NCBI GenBank assembly: GCA_021014945.1
Contig: MU266359.1
Location: 1 to 64,000 of the forward strand
Source of the DNA: Leucogyrophana mollusca
Taxonomy: Eukaryota > Basidiomycota > Agaricomycetes > Boletales
Direction of reading: 5' to 3'
Length of the DNA: 64,000 nucleotides
A program made the translations under genes and the position numbers. This document shows, piece by piece, positions 36,376 to 48,104 of this stretch (its first letter is position 1; the number at the start of each line of letters is the position of its first letter). Under the pieces are notes generated by a model that was not told the DNA's origin, made no database searches, and saw only the letters and a list, made by a program, of their open reading frames with translations.

Positions 36376-37143
36376 CTGGTGGGCGAAGGTTAGAGGGGCA
36401 TCTCGTTCCTCAACTAGTGAGCCCTGCTTACATTTTGTATCCGGTGTTGTTGCAGGAGGTCGAATGCGACGAAGTAGTCGACGGTAACCCGAGTTGTTTG
36501 GCTATTCTGAAGGTCAGGTTCTGCGCCATCGTAGCCTGGCTTTATACAAGAAGGCGAGGTTCCAAGATGCCGACCATGCTTGTTACACGACTTGGTCAGT
36601 GCTCAGGGGTAAGGTGGTCCAGTGGGGCTTTCCCGATCCGCTTTTGCAGATATCGTCCGAATGTTCTACGAATGTTCGAAAAGCAGGCTGGTGGTGATAC
36701 AAATCCAACACGAGGCCGCCTTATGGAGTACCTTGAACCCTACTCACCCACGAAGTCCCATAGCAACATTGCCACCCCTCGAATCATGGGCCTGCCATGT
36801 TGAGTTACTCTGGCCTCCTGCCATTCACACTTCTGCATCACGCAGTCGCCGTGCTGTAGCAGCCAAATTTTCATCTACGCCGGCCATCGCTTTGCACCAA
36901 CGAGGCGCCGATTCTACAGTCGCCGTCTAGCAGATGTACCTCCCGACTGTAACCCTTTGGCTTGCAAGCTCGCCTGCATTGAATCAAAGCGTGCGGTGAC
37001 ACAAGGTTACCGTGGACATCATGCGCGCGTGTGATTCGCAGGGAAAGCAACGACGTCAAGCCTACAATCGCAAGTATCGCATAAAACGGGTTTTATCATA
37101 TAGATGTCCAGTCAAGCGGGCTCCTGCCAAAGTTCCGAAAACC
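36376..37143. other. Spacer between tandem GTPase genes
   Basis: About 770 nt holding the promoter of the 34445-36375 gene and the 3' end of its upstream paralogue. No other gene recognised. Confidence 0.5.
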
Positions 37144-38265
37144 TCACCGCCTCTCCCTCTCCCGCACTTCGTACTCGATCCTCTTCAGTTCCGCCTCATA
37201 CTCTGAAGCCAGCCTCTGAGCCTCGGTCTGAACTCTCAGCAACTCGGCCTCCATCTGCTCGGCCTCCTCCTGTAGCTCTATCCGCGTCTCCTCGTCCTGA
37301 GCCTGGGCAGCGGCTTCCATCTCGGTCCGGAGAGTTTCGAGTTCTTGGCGGTGCCTCTCTGCTTGGTCCATCAGCTCCCTATTCAACTCTGCGAACGCGG
37401 CTGACTGCGTTATGTCCTTCTTTTCGTCGACGAGCTCGCGCTGTATGCGTAACACGGTAAGCGATTTGGCAACGAGGCTGCGAAGGATGGTTTGTGCGGA
37501 TTCGAGGGAGTTGTCATGCCGGCACAGCTGAGCGCCTTTGTCGAGAATAGGCTTGAAGAAGATGTCTTTGGATCGCAACTCCTGTTCTCGTGCCTCGGCG
37601 TCGTCTTTGTTGACAGAGTTCCACATGTTGGTGCAGATGACGACGTTCTGGTACGACTCTTCGCCGCAGAGTTCCTGGAACATCTGAAAGTCACGTCTGG
37701 ATGCGCCTCCCATCTTGAGGTCGGAAATACGCTGCATGTAGATCACGCCCGAAAGCTTGACGCCTTGGCTGTATCTGTCGCAATTGTCAGCCCATGGTAT
37801 AGTTCCGATTCGCGGAGAACATGCCTATTGACCAGGTGTGCCGCAATCATCTTCAGAACGTCGGTGTCGCTTTTGGTGGTGTCGTCGAAACCAGGCGTAT
37901 CGATCAGAACGACTGAACGACCGCCCAGTTCGAAGGGTTGGGCAACTTGCACCTCGTTGGTACAACTCTCCAACCCCATCCCAACTCTCAAATCCGACCC
38001 AGATGCAAGGTTGATGAACTGCTCTCTGTGCGGTTGGCCCACGAAAACATAGCGAAAGGTTAGCGACTCACTGTTGTTTTTCCGCTCCCGGTGGCACCCA
38101 TGACTCTGAAGGGAACAGTGTTACAAACACAGACGGAGGTATACCGGGGGTGACATACACGATGTAAACGCTCTCCGGGATGCTGGTACTTGGTGCTGCT
38201 TCTTCGTCTGGAATCTTGGAGCGCTTGTTACGCGAACTACAGAAGCCTCGCAGAATTTGACCCAT
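37144..38265 (-). CDS. AIG1/IMAP-like GTPase, short paralogue
   Basis: Same architecture as the downstream neighbour: VVMGATGSGKTT (G1, rebuilt across a GT-AG intron), NLASGSDLRVGMGLESCT, LIDTPGFDDTTKSDTDVLK (G3), IYMQRISDLKMGGASRR and TNMWNSV (G4-like). The coiled-coil part is only about 100 residues and ends YEVRERERR at 37144. The N-terminus begins MGQILRGFCSS, a Met-Gly start with Ser at position 11 and Cys at 9, which could be N-myristoylated and palmitoylated (inference). The 34445-36375 copy appears to lack this N-terminus. The two genes are about 770 nt apart head-to-tail and clearly arose by tandem duplication. Confidence 0.88.
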
Positions 38266-39036
38266 CGTCTAGTGTAAGTATCTAGGATTGCTTGGGATAG
38301 ATAATGCGATGAAAAAGGGCTGCACGATGCGACAAACGGTACGGTACGGGCTCTTCGCTGTGTTACTTGAAGACTTTCAAGCTCCTCGAGTACCGCCATT
38401 TCATTCTGACACGTGTTGTAGGCGCCCCCATTATCGGTATCGCCTTGTGTGTACCACAAGCTGTTCAAGAAACGTGGTCACCTCACGCAAGGTAGGTGCG
38501 TGGAGACGCTAATCACCAATGTATGATGCTGCAGCCATGCAGGTCTCTGCTGGATGCTGATATGAGGCTTGTGTGAACGCTTCCACAAGGCAATCACGCA
38601 CCACAAAAAGGCCTACCCTCTCCGAGCGGACTGGCCCAGTGGGCGAGGCCCCATGAACCCGGAGAGGAAACGCGACCCGAACGTGGTTGGCCAACAGGGG
38701 TAAAAACCCGACTTGAGTGAAGTCGAGTCCCTCGCCCAGCTGTGTCTCATATAATTGATTTACACATACATGTGTCGCGCTTCCTATCGCACGAGTTCAT
38801 CTAAGCGGAAATAACGAAGCACGACATGAAGCTGAGCAGTTCGTAGTAAGGAACACACGTTACACCAGATAACAGAGTTGCGGTCTCAGATATTGAAAAC
38901 TTCGACCTGCCATCGCTTTCACCAGGGCATGTCTCGAGCAACGAATGCTCATGATGCAGCTGAGAACTGAAAGCACGGGTGACTCATTGTCTATCAAACA
39001 AATGGTGGGATAAACATGCAAAGCGCACGCAAAAAA
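38266..39036. other. Intergenic, nothing recognised
   Basis: About 770 nt between the GTPase start and the tRNA-Ala gene. It holds the GTPase promoter region; no gene supported. Confidence 0.5.
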
Positions 39037-39127
39037 TGGACATTCGGGGGATTGAACCCCGGGCCTTATACAAGAGTGCTTCAGAATTTGATGCAAAGCA
39101 TACGCGCTACCACTGCGCTAAATGCCC
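39037..39127 (-). tRNA. tRNA-Ala (anticodon TGC), intron-containing
   Basis: The 91-nt gene folds as a cloverleaf. Acceptor GGGCATT pairs with AATGTCC with one G-T; the D arm is GCGC/GCGC. The anticodon stem TATGC pairs with GTATA, which lies after an intron of about 18 nt following position 37. The T arm is CGGGG-TTCAATC-CCCCG and the discriminator base is A. The anticodon is TGC. A box and B box promoter elements are intact. Confidence 0.93.
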
Positions 39128-39378
39128 ATGTCTGTTTTACGCCAAATAGGACATAATCACCTGGTATCAGAGATTGAGGTAATTCGCGGGGATTGAGTCT
39201 AAATTTGGGTTCATTTGTCATTATACATCCGGTGGATGCCCGAAAAAAAAAGTGGCCTGATACCTACCCGACTGTATAAAAGCTGTCATAACAATTGTCC
39301 AGTCGGGTCCGTTACCACACTTGTCGTCTGCTCAGCCTCTGGACATTGCTGAAGGCTCTGTGCCTGAGTTCTTTCACG

Positions 39379-40473
39379 ATGGACCTTGTTCTTAGCATCG
39401 CAGACGACTACCTCCTGGACAAAGTTTGGGCTCGGCTTGTTCCTCACACTAACCCCCTGTTCGAGTCGTCATTCTCACTATCCACCTCTGCTAACCTCTC
39501 ATCAATATCTCTGCCTTCAGAATCCGCGTGGCCTCGCGATTATGTCCCTCGCCAAATTTTGTCGCTCAGCGTAATAACCCTGATCGGCATCCACTTGCTT
39601 TATTTCATATTTGCTGGCCTCTCCTACCAATTTATATTCAACCACGACATGATGCGTCACCCGAGATTTCTGAAAAACCAGGTTAAACAGGAGATTCAGT
39701 CCAGCTTGCGGGCCTTCCCTGCGATCACCCTCATGACCCTGCCATGGTTCCAAGCAGAGGTGATGGGTTATTCCAGACTGTATGACAATGTGGGGGATTA
39801 TGGTTGGGCATACCTTTTCTTGTCAATACCGTTGTAAGTTCCTACGTTTTAGGAAGAATGCCGATGTTGACCGTTGGGCAGTTTCTTGGTATTCACAGAC
39901 TACGGTATTTACTGGGTCCACCGCCTCTTGCACCACCCTATCATATATAAAACATTCCACAAGCCTCATCACAAGTGGATCAGTAAGTCGCCTTCTTCAC
40001 CCGTATAATGTCATTTTAACGCGTAATCTAGTCCCCACGCCATTTGCATCCCATGCTTTCCATCCTGTTGATGGCTATCTCCAATCTGTGCCGTACCATC
40101 TCTTCATATTTTTATTCCCTCTCCACCGATGGCTATACCTTGGCCTCTTTGTCTTTGTCAACTTCTGGAGCATATTTGTAGGTTCCCATGCTTTATTCAT
40201 TTCATATTACCCGTTGATCCTATACTTTAGATCCATGATTCGGACATGATAACGGGGCATGCGCTAGAAAAAGTCATCAATGGTCCTGCACACCATACGC
40301 TGCACCACCTATACTTCACGGTGAACTATGGCCAGGTACGTTTGCTCCTTGAGGGTCTACACTGTATCTGATGTGAATATTAGTACTTTACCTGGGCTGA
40401 CCGGATGGGCGGTTCATATCGACAGCCCGAGTCACATCTCGATCCGCTATTAGAAGTGAAGAAGCACCAATGA
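39379..40473 (+). CDS. erg3: Sterol C5-desaturase (fatty-acid-hydroxylase superfamily)
   Basis: Model joins 39379-39833, 39882-39982, 40032-40177, 40231-40335 and 40384-40473 (298 residues). This ER membrane di-iron enzyme introduces the C5-C6 double bond in ergosterol synthesis. Three histidine boxes are visible: HRLLHH in exon 2 followed by HKPHH, and HHTLHH in exon 4. Exon 3 carries [18 protein letters not shown], and the C-terminus ends [13 protein letters not shown] then VKKHQ. Hydrophobic spans near residues 60-80 and 105-155 fit a four-span topology. Motif order and length match Erg3 rather than Erg25. All splice junctions are GT-AG and in frame. Confidence 0.92.
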
Positions 40474-42228
40474 AAATAGCCTGAGCAAACACTAGACTAG
40501 CTGCGCCATCCCGTGTCCTATACTATCAGGCCACATTTACATTGGCTGGTGGCTGTTAATTTGTCACACTTATATCCATTGCATACAGACATAACTACTT
40601 TTTTGAGTTACACAAGGAGAATATTGAACACAGCGCTGGTGCTACCGTGGTAACGTGATAGTAACATGTTTTCGGCACCGGCGGTGGTATGGGCCAAGCG
40701 GTTAGGGCGTGTGCACCACACATGGCGGCGAAGTCTGGGAAGTACGGACCATCTTCACGTCTTACGCTCGTCTCACGATAGTGGTTTCAATTTACAGGCC
40801 TACCGTCATTCGTTTTTGGGGCTGTTCCATGTGGCCGCTGCTTCGATATTTCAGTGTACTCGCCTACCTGTGGCATGAGAGCAAGAGTTGTGAATACTCC
40901 TGGTCTTGCCCGGCGGCCCCTCTTTGATACCCGTTGCGGCTTCCGTAGGATAGCTGCCACGGTTATCTCAGAAGCTCGGGTGGAGCAGAGTGTCGTCTTA
41001 AAGCCATATTGACTGTTGACGAGATAAAAACCCACATCGCTTCAGTGATGCTACATGATGCATGACCTTCCGATGCGTCACCGATCCGCGGACTTCGGGG
41101 TCGAAGCCGGCTTCGCTGGCCGCTGACTGTTCAGTGCCATTCGTTTGTCCTGACATTTACTGCATGGTGAGTGACTCATCGTTCCTTCGAACTTCTGATT
41201 TCCAAGTCTCATTGAGGACCTTGCCACCGAGGTGATTCGGCTGTTTCAGTTCGACTTACGGCCTGTCCTTTTCAAAGGTTTTAGGCGCTTTACCTGCTAG
41301 GGTCATCTTTATCTCTTCTTCGCGAACACTCGAATGATTTCTGGATTCGGCGTATCCCCTCTGAGAGATATCAGAAATAATAGAACTAACGGAGAGGACA
41401 GGTAGTCCCCACCAATATCTGACGTGCTATGGATAGTCAAGGCGAAGCGACAGAACGACGGTTCTCCATTATCGGTTCTCAGGGTAAGGATCCGGCCTGG
41501 CAGGCGCTCCAGATGCCACTCGCTGCTCAGACATGGACCGAGAGAAGCTTATCGATTTGTTCTCCGCGTGTATATGATCATCGGGAATTGTGGTATGGGT
41601 CACTGTTGAACCACAAACCCTTCCTGTGTTGATTAGGGGTTTTTGGACGGGCTCTTCATGCGGTAAACCGGGCACCTCGGTGTTGTTCTGCATTCATCGC
41701 GCGTCATGACTGGCCTCCGTGTGTATGGAAAACCGACAAACGTTGTCGATGCTTACAGGACCATAGCCCAGGCGCAATTCTTCGATTTGACCACCATCTG
41801 TCGTCCCTCTCGAGGAAGCTGGTTTGACGCGACCATGCGTGATCAAGTTCGACATCCTGGGATGGTTTCAGGGATTGTCCGAGACCGTAGTCGCCGTGGA
41901 GGCCTGAAGGTAAGCCGCAACTCTATCCAATTCCATACCGTTGCATACTACTAACCACCATTGGCCCATAGCTGCCATTACGGACTGGCATCCGGTTCCC
42001 CCCGTGTGGGTCACGTATTCTCAGGAGGGATCTCCACCCAATGAACGACTGTCTTCCTTCGACATTATGGTCTGCCTACGGCAAATTAGTTCTCCACCGA
42101 TTGTAGCCTCTATCGCTTGACAAAGTTCAATGGAGCGTGCAATCGTCACCTTGCCGTAAAAATAGACGGGCAACTTTCCTTATCATACGGGCCCCTGGCT
42201 TGCCTTGAAGTTGTTTCTTCTCGTCACT
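40474..42228. other. Intergenic region, no gene supported
   Basis: About 1.75 kb. A short frame near 41206-41290 reads IEDLATEVIRLF, loosely like the start of an F-box, but stops soon after. The frame 41706-41954 has no recognised content. The P450 promoter lies at the right end. Confidence 0.45.
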
Positions 42229-44368
42229 ATGTCGTGGATCGTAGACGCTCGTCTGGGACTTCTGGTTCCCGTCGCTTTGATTGCAATCAGCCTTGTCAGA
42301 TCCCTGCAGAAGAAGAGGGCTGACCCGCCTTTGCCTCCGGGCCCTCCCCAGCTGCCAGTAGTGGGGAACGTCCTGTCCATTGACTCGAAAGCCCCCTGGA
42401 ATACATACGCTGCCTGGTGCGCAGACTATGGTTCTTCGTCACGTCTCTGATGCTGGAATGATTGGCTCAAACCTTCCCCAAGGCGATCTAGTTTATGCAC
42501 GGTTCTTCAGTCAAGATGTGGTGATCATAAACTCCGAGAAGATAGCGAAGGATCTCTTGGATAAACGCTCGAACAACTATTCTGATCGTCCATTCCTCCC
42601 CACTCGCATACCGTATGTAACGTTTCACAGCTGAACAACCCTTCAGTTGATCTGATAGCTTCTGCGACAGGTTCAGGTGGACCCACAATTTCGCGTTCAC
42701 ACCTTACGGAAATGAATGGCGCTTGGCCCGCAGACTCTTTCATCAGAGCTTTCGAGCAGAGGCTGCTCTTGATTTTCGCCCGATGCAACTCCGCAAAGCA
42801 CGCCAATTGCTCAATAACCTCACGGACACACCGCAGAGTTACCAGGCTCATGTAACGACGTAAGTTCTTTTCATCAGTGTCTCTGTTCTTTACGTTTAAT
42901 GACGTCGTTTGCAGCTTTGCTGCGTCTGTTGCCATGTCTGCGACATATGATTACGAGACAGCACCTCTCGATGACCCCTTCGTCGGGATGGTCGACAGAG
43001 CTCTCTATCTCGGCTTGAAATTCATGACCCCGGAGACGACTGCTATCTTGAACGCATTCCCATTCCGTAAGGTCTTTCCTGGACCTTATTTCCATTGCTC
43101 ATCCCAACAGTGTTACGCCTACCTACTTGGTTCCCTGGGTCGAGTATGAAACGCAACGCACTTGTTTCCACACAGTATGTGACGGAGATGATCGAAAGTC
43201 CTCTGCAGTATGTGCAGGAGAGCATGGTAGGTGTTTTCATGATTGAGGGTGGAATCATGATCACTGACATAATCCTCAGGCCTCAGGCACAGCTGGGCCG
43301 TCGTTGGCTTCCGATCTGCTCAAGAGAAAGGAGCAGCAAGAGAGCGACAGACTTCCCGAATTCGAGCAAGCTCTAAGACAGGCTTCGTCCACCGCTTTTG
43401 TGGGTAGGTCCGGAATTTTGGCTTCAGCATTGGTCTACTGAAGTCACTTGTTCATTGCGATCTAGGGGGCTCCGAAACCGTGAGTGCCATCGAAAGTCTG
43501 GTCATCTATGCTTTAACTGTATCCAACGTTGGCTCAGACGAGTTCGGCACTCCTCACCTTCATCCTGGCTATGGTCCTCCACCCACACGTCCAAGAGCGA
43601 GCTCAAGCAGAGATCGACGCCGTCGTGGGCAAAGACCGACTTCCCGATTTCGATGACCAGCCATCACTGCCCTACATCGAAGCTATCTTGCGAGAAGTCA
43701 ACAGGTGGCAGCCAGTTCTGCCATTAGGTATGACATGTGCCGTCATATACGGCCTATGCTAATAGTTTTCCTCCGCTGTTAAACAGGAGTAGCGCACGCT
43801 GCTACAAATAGCGATGTGTACGACGGATACTACATTCCGAAAGGTATATAGAATCTGTTTCGACTTGATGGGCGGAATCCGTGCTCACGTCTGTCCAGGA
43901 GCTGCTGTGGTAGCCAATACGTGGTAGGATATTGTCTGACCTGCGCCACATTGTCTTTCAACCGAGCTTTTCCACTCACGATAGGGAAATGTCACGGAAC
44001 GAGATTATATACCCTCGACCGTCGGAGTTCATCCCGGAGCGGTTCCTCGACGCAGGAGGGCAGCTCCTCGATGCAAATGCTCCGACTTTTATGTTTGGAT
44101 TTGGCAGACGGATTTGTGAGAACCATTGTGCACGGCAGACGCCATGCGCTCTTCTAACGATATCTACTCACTTCTCCCAGGTCCAGGGCGTTACACCGCA
44201 GAAGCCTCGATCTGGGCTGTGATTGCTTCGACGCTCGCAGTATTCGAGTTCTCCAAGGCAAAGGATGCACAGGGAAACGATATTGAATTCGTGCCGACCT
44301 TCACAAGCGGGCTCACTCGGTGCGATTCTCTGATGTCCATGGAGATGCTTGTACTGACTCGGCGATGA
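42229..44368 (+). CDS. Cytochrome P450 monooxygenase, CYP64/OrdA-like
   Basis: Starts MSWIVDARLGLLVPVALIAI (membrane anchor) then PLPPGPPQLPVVGN hinge. Exons separated by about ten short introns give DLVYARFFSQDVVI, SDRPFLP, WRLARRLFHQSF (C helix), GGSETTSSALLTFILAM (I helix, GGSETT), LREVNRWQPVLPLG (ExxR), HAATNSDVYDGYYIPKG, YPRPSEFIPERFL and the haem loop FGFGRRICPGRYTAEAS. The haem Cys codon is split by an intron. Motif spelling is that of the large fungal group annotated as O-methylsterigmatocystin oxidoreductase-like. All catalytic residues are present. No biosynthetic core enzyme is nearby, so a secondary-metabolite role is not indicated. Confidence 0.9.
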
Positions 44369-44891
44369 CAGCCATCCCAATCCGTTCCCCTGCCGCGTCA
44401 CTCCTCGATCAGGCGTGAATTCAGAGAAGCTTGCCCGCCTGATGGACCCCATTGCGTGATTAGTGAGCCTCGTTCTTGTACTCTGTCGCCGTGTTACCAC
44501 AGACGTGCCGCGCAATGCGGCCTTGGGTGTGACTGGAGGTGTATACTTGGTTTGTATCGCTGTGGTTGGGTCTCGCACTTAAACGTCATTGTAACTTCTG
44601 ATTCTCCCTGTGCTTTTCAAAATTTTATTCCTATGCACCGTATGTATGTGTACAGTGATTACCATCTCAGCTATGTTCGTGGACGATGGATGCCATGCAA
44701 TGGCAGCATGTAACTGCTGGTGGTGATATTATAGATTATTCGGAGTTCCTAAAGTCGGGATTTAGCGCCCAAGTACATAGTAAGCACTCCGAACTCGTCT
44801 TCCGCTGACCTGGCATGGCCGAATCCAAAGACTCTTTGGCATGGCATACGGTGTGAGCATCAAGTACTTCGTTTTTTACTCTCTTCATTGA
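44369..44891. other. Intergenic spacer
   Basis: About 520 nt between the P450 stop and pcc1; no feature recognised. Confidence 0.5.
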
Positions 44892-45213
44892 ATGCAAGCC
44901 GAACGTAGGTCCGTCCGGATTCCATTTGCCACCCAGAAACATGCAATGATAGCGAAACAAGTCATCGAGGTCGACAGCGAGTTACAGAGGCACGGTGTAA
45001 AGCGAACCCTGACAGTTGAAGGCGACGACCTGCTTGTGTATGTGCCCACCCACGACTGGGAAATATTCATATTCACCGCTGCATAGAACATTTACGACAC
45101 TAACTATCCGACTCGCGAGGTTGACGATCAATGGTTTCCTGGAAAACATAGATCTAGTTATCAGGACGATAAGCGAGTTCGGAGACGAAGCAGAAAGGCA
45201 GTCACACTCGTAG
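44892..45213 (+). CDS. pcc1: EKC/KEOPS complex subunit Pcc1
   Basis: Two exons, 44892-45037 and 45087-45213, make 90 residues. The short Pcc1/CTAG fold is seen: RIPFATQKHAMIAKQVIEVD, TLTVEGDDLLV, then after the intron IRLARLTINGFLENIDLVIRT. Pcc1 is the dimerising subunit of KEOPS, which makes the N6-threonylcarbamoyladenosine at position 37 of ANN-decoding tRNAs and affects telomeres and transcription. The 49-nt intron is in phase 2 and restores the frame exactly. The length is normal for the family. Confidence 0.87.
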
Positions 45214-45462
45214 GTAGCTGCTGAAAGCAAACACAGGATGCAAAATCGCAAGAGATCTGATAGACTTAGGATCCTTGATTCTGCCCTTCCCTCCAGCTGA
45301 CCGCCACTCCAGGCAAGTTCGCCGCATCAAGCCAGCAGAGAGCGCGACAATACAACTACGCCAGTGCAGTTTCAATGAACCAAAACATCACTGTATTACA
45401 CCAATACATACAATCAAAGCTCTGTACCACACAACCTTCTATGGACATTGACAGCCCGTTTT

Positions 45463-46628
45463 TCAATCAACAACGCAGACCACCTTTCCAGCCGCGTGGT
45501 TGGCCTCCATGTAGGCATGGGCCTTCCCAGCGTCCTCTATCTTGAATACTTTATCAACGCCCAACTTCACCTCCCCTCTGGCTACCGCGTCGACAACCCA
45601 CTGTAGGGGTGCTGTCGAGATGTCAATTGTGTAAGAGCTGAACATGGTTAGGTGCTGCAATAATATACGTGAAAGATTCAGAGCTTAGATACAACAAGCT
45701 GCTCACTTTTTTCGGCGCAAGGCTCGACATGTAGTCGAACTCTTTGCATATCCACTCCCCCGATACGCACCCGACCGTGCTCACCACGCCCTCTGGTCCC
45801 ACACTAGCACACGAGTCCACAAGGGTTGGCCCGCCGACAAGCTCTACGCACTTGTCGGCGCCTTTCCCCCCCGTGAGCCTCTTCACTTCATCGGCGATGG
45901 CTCCCGAAGTGTCGATGATCACATCGTCCGCACCGCATTCGCGAACGGTCGCTGCTTTCTTTTCCGAACGCGTAGTGGCGATGACGCGAGTACAATTGAA
46001 CAGGGGTGATTTGGCAAGCGTGGCACATGCGAGACCAACGCTGGTTGTTCCACCCCTAATGAGCAACGAGTCCTTTGAGTCCAGTTTGAGGGAGTCGCTC
46101 AAAGTGCCCCAGGCTGCTCGAAATTTATTCATAAAGAAAAGTGAGGTATGGTGTTTGCTTACCAGTAAGGAAAGTCTCGGGGATAGCTGCAAATCTGTCC
46201 CAACCCAGACCCTCAGGAAGCTTTATAGGAGGCGATACAGAAGCGTGAGGAGCCAACGCATATTCTGCATACCCGCCTGTGCTCAAACGTGATATTCAGC
46301 TACGCAAGTCTGGAGATTCGAAACAGCTTTGAACCTTACCGTCGAACTTCCTGCCCATCCCGCCCAATATCGCGGCCACTACATCACCTTCTTTCCATTT
46401 TCCGCCACCTGCATCCTTGACTTCGCCGACACATTCGATTCCCAGCACGCGCGGGAATTCAATGCCGGGGGAGTGCCCCTGGCGGGTAAATAATTCTGAA
46501 CGATTGAGCCCAAAGGCTCGCACCCTAATCAAGACATGACCCGCCCTTGCACTAGGCGTCGGGTGAGTTGTCGTGTAAACAAGTTCGGCAGGGGCTATTG
46601 GTACGCGTGGACAGACTACTGCACGCAT
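45463..46628 (-). CDS. Zinc-less quinone oxidoreductase-like MDR protein, copy 1
   Basis: NADPH-dependent medium-chain dehydrogenase/reductase of the quinone-reductase type. From the ATG at 46628: RAVVCPRVPIAPAELVYTTT, GHVLIRVRAFGLNRSEL, PRVLGIECVGEV, GDVVAAILGGMGRKFDG, ETFLTAWGTL, the nucleotide-binding LLIRGGTTSVGLA, VIATTRSEKKAATVRECGAD, GGKGADKCVELVGG and the C-terminal GKAHAYMEANHAAGKVVCVVD. The structural-zinc cysteine cluster of alcohol dehydrogenases is absent. An earlier in-frame TTG exists, but the ATG is preferred. A TATA box (tatatata) lies about 50 nt upstream of the start. The gene is nearly identical to the copy at 48105-49135 and belongs to a local tandem duplication. Confidence 0.88.
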
Positions 46629-46678
46629 GGCTACGTTAGTTTCTGACGACAATGGTGAAGGCCGAAGTTTAGGTGATG

Positions 46679-46690
46679 ATTATATATAAC
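46679..46690 (-). promoter_or_regulatory. TATA box of oxidoreductase copy 1
   Basis: The sequence ttatatataac sits about 50 nt upstream of the ATG at 46628. The same element at the same distance is present upstream of copy 2 (about 49186-49198), so it was kept through duplication. Confidence 0.6.
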
Positions 46691-46750
46691 ATCGTATGTT
46701 GGCTGATTCACGTCGAATGTTGGCTGATTAACATCGAATGTTGGCCGATT
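46690..46750. repeat. Three tandem 21-nt repeats in promoter of copy 1
   Basis: The unit CATCGAATGTTGGCTGATT plus 2 nt occurs three times with period 21 (atgtt at 46696, 46717 and 46738), with few mismatches. The promoter of copy 2 has a single partial unit at the same place (about 49196-49208). Confidence 0.8.
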
Positions 46751-46917
46751 TGCCGTCGTGCTACTTAGTCCCTCTGCTTGAGTCAGCTTTGGCGTCAAAC
46801 GATGACGCGGGTATATAATCGTGCCGTGCTATCAATTCAACATCCACAAGGTTACGATCATGACAAGTTAAAACGCGCACCTAACGGGGTCGGTACACGG
46901 GTAGGCCCGCCGATAAG

Positions 46918-47890
46918 TATTTCTTGGCGGGTCATCTCTTCACCTCCTCGTCTTGCACCCACGTAGCACGAGCTTGTTCGCGTGGCTGGGGGTCATTCAC
47001 TATGACCTTAAAACCAGTCATATGAGACGGCGTATGCGAACATGGTGCCGTTGCCATTGAAGGTGGTCGCACTGACAGGCCCAGGGGCGGCTTCGAGGGC
47101 TGGAGTAAACCATAAATGAAGATTATAGCTGTAGAACAAAAGAAAACCAAACTTTTTAGATGCGTGCGGGCATATCTGTGCTCAGTTCGCGAGTTTTCCC
47201 CCAAGACACTCCGGGGCAATCAATGCGAACCGGTGGTGCAACCTCGTTAGCAGCAGCCGATGTGCCTCCGGGGCGAATTCAGGCTACCGGGCATTAGTTA
47301 TTCGAGAGCTGGCAACGCTACGTCCGGAGAAACCCCGTATCCCAGAAGATAATACCGTCAGATCCTTGACATGCATCGCCATCAGTTTGAGCAGAACTCA
47401 GAGAGGATAGCCAGGGCCATTGACACACCACAGGTAGAGAAGATGCCATTACAGGATGAAACGAGATGTCGTTGATAGCGTAACCAAGGGATTGATGTTT
47501 TGTACTTGGTGTCTGATCGCGTCGATGGCATTTGAAATACTAGAAATTGTTCCTGCATAGATCCAAGTGAGAACGTGTATCATCCTACAGGTCGAACCAC
47601 CCACGCATTGCCCTTGTCTAACACATCTACAGGACACAGTCAGAGAGTATTACGAGTCGACGTACCGGATTGCAACACGTTTTTCGACGCTGCCGACTGC
47701 AAACCCGCTGTTTGGCAAGTTGATGGAGCAAGAGACGACTCGAGTTTGCCATAGCGGACAGGTAATAGTCTAGACTATGGATGCGGTATTAGACCGCGAA
47801 ACGAAATAAATAAAATCTACGGCTTACTGTATACGGTGTTAGGATTCATGAGGTTGAAGATTTGAAGAGCAGTGCCGACGACCATCAAAG
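46918..47890 (-). pseudogene. Truncated RAE1/GLE2 fragment
   Basis: This stretch aligns along its length to the last part of intact RAE1 (49385 to about 50213). It lacks the 5' half of the gene, including the start codon and N-terminal WD repeats. The stop codon region is altered, a 1-nt deletion shifts the reading of the KDEEVKR end, an insertion of about 170 nt (around 47172-47339) interrupts the WD-repeat exon, and a deletion of about 15 nt lies near 47868. Divergence is much higher than between the neighbouring oxidoreductase copies. It is a by-product of the tandem duplication and no longer codes for RAE1. Confidence 0.85.
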
Positions 47891-48104
47891 CTCCGTATCC
47901 CACTCGTCTCGGCCCGGAAATGCCGCCTCAGCATTGAAAATCTCAGGGGTTTTCATTCAAGTCCTAAAGCTCTTATCGACAGTCTTTTCCATTCATCCCT
48001 ATACGGCCAATCATTATTTCCTTCGAGCTCGCAACACGTTCTCGCTGCGACGCTCGTGGCGGACGCACACAACCCTCCCCGGACATCGGCAACGTGTTCA
48101 ATTC

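Noticed and set aside
40685..40760. tRNA-Ser/Leu-like A box (gggccaagcggttagggcg)
   Set aside because: No matching B box or T arm follows within a plausible distance and no cloverleaf can be drawn.
41200..41300. F-box-like start (IEDLATEVIRLF)
   Set aside because: The frame stops within about 30 codons and no leucine-rich continuation was found; chance similarity or a very old fragment.
46809..46820. Second TATA-like element (gggtatataatcg) between RAE1 fragment and oxidoreductase
   Set aside because: It is conserved in both duplication units, but no start codon or transcript evidence links it to a gene; kept only as a note.
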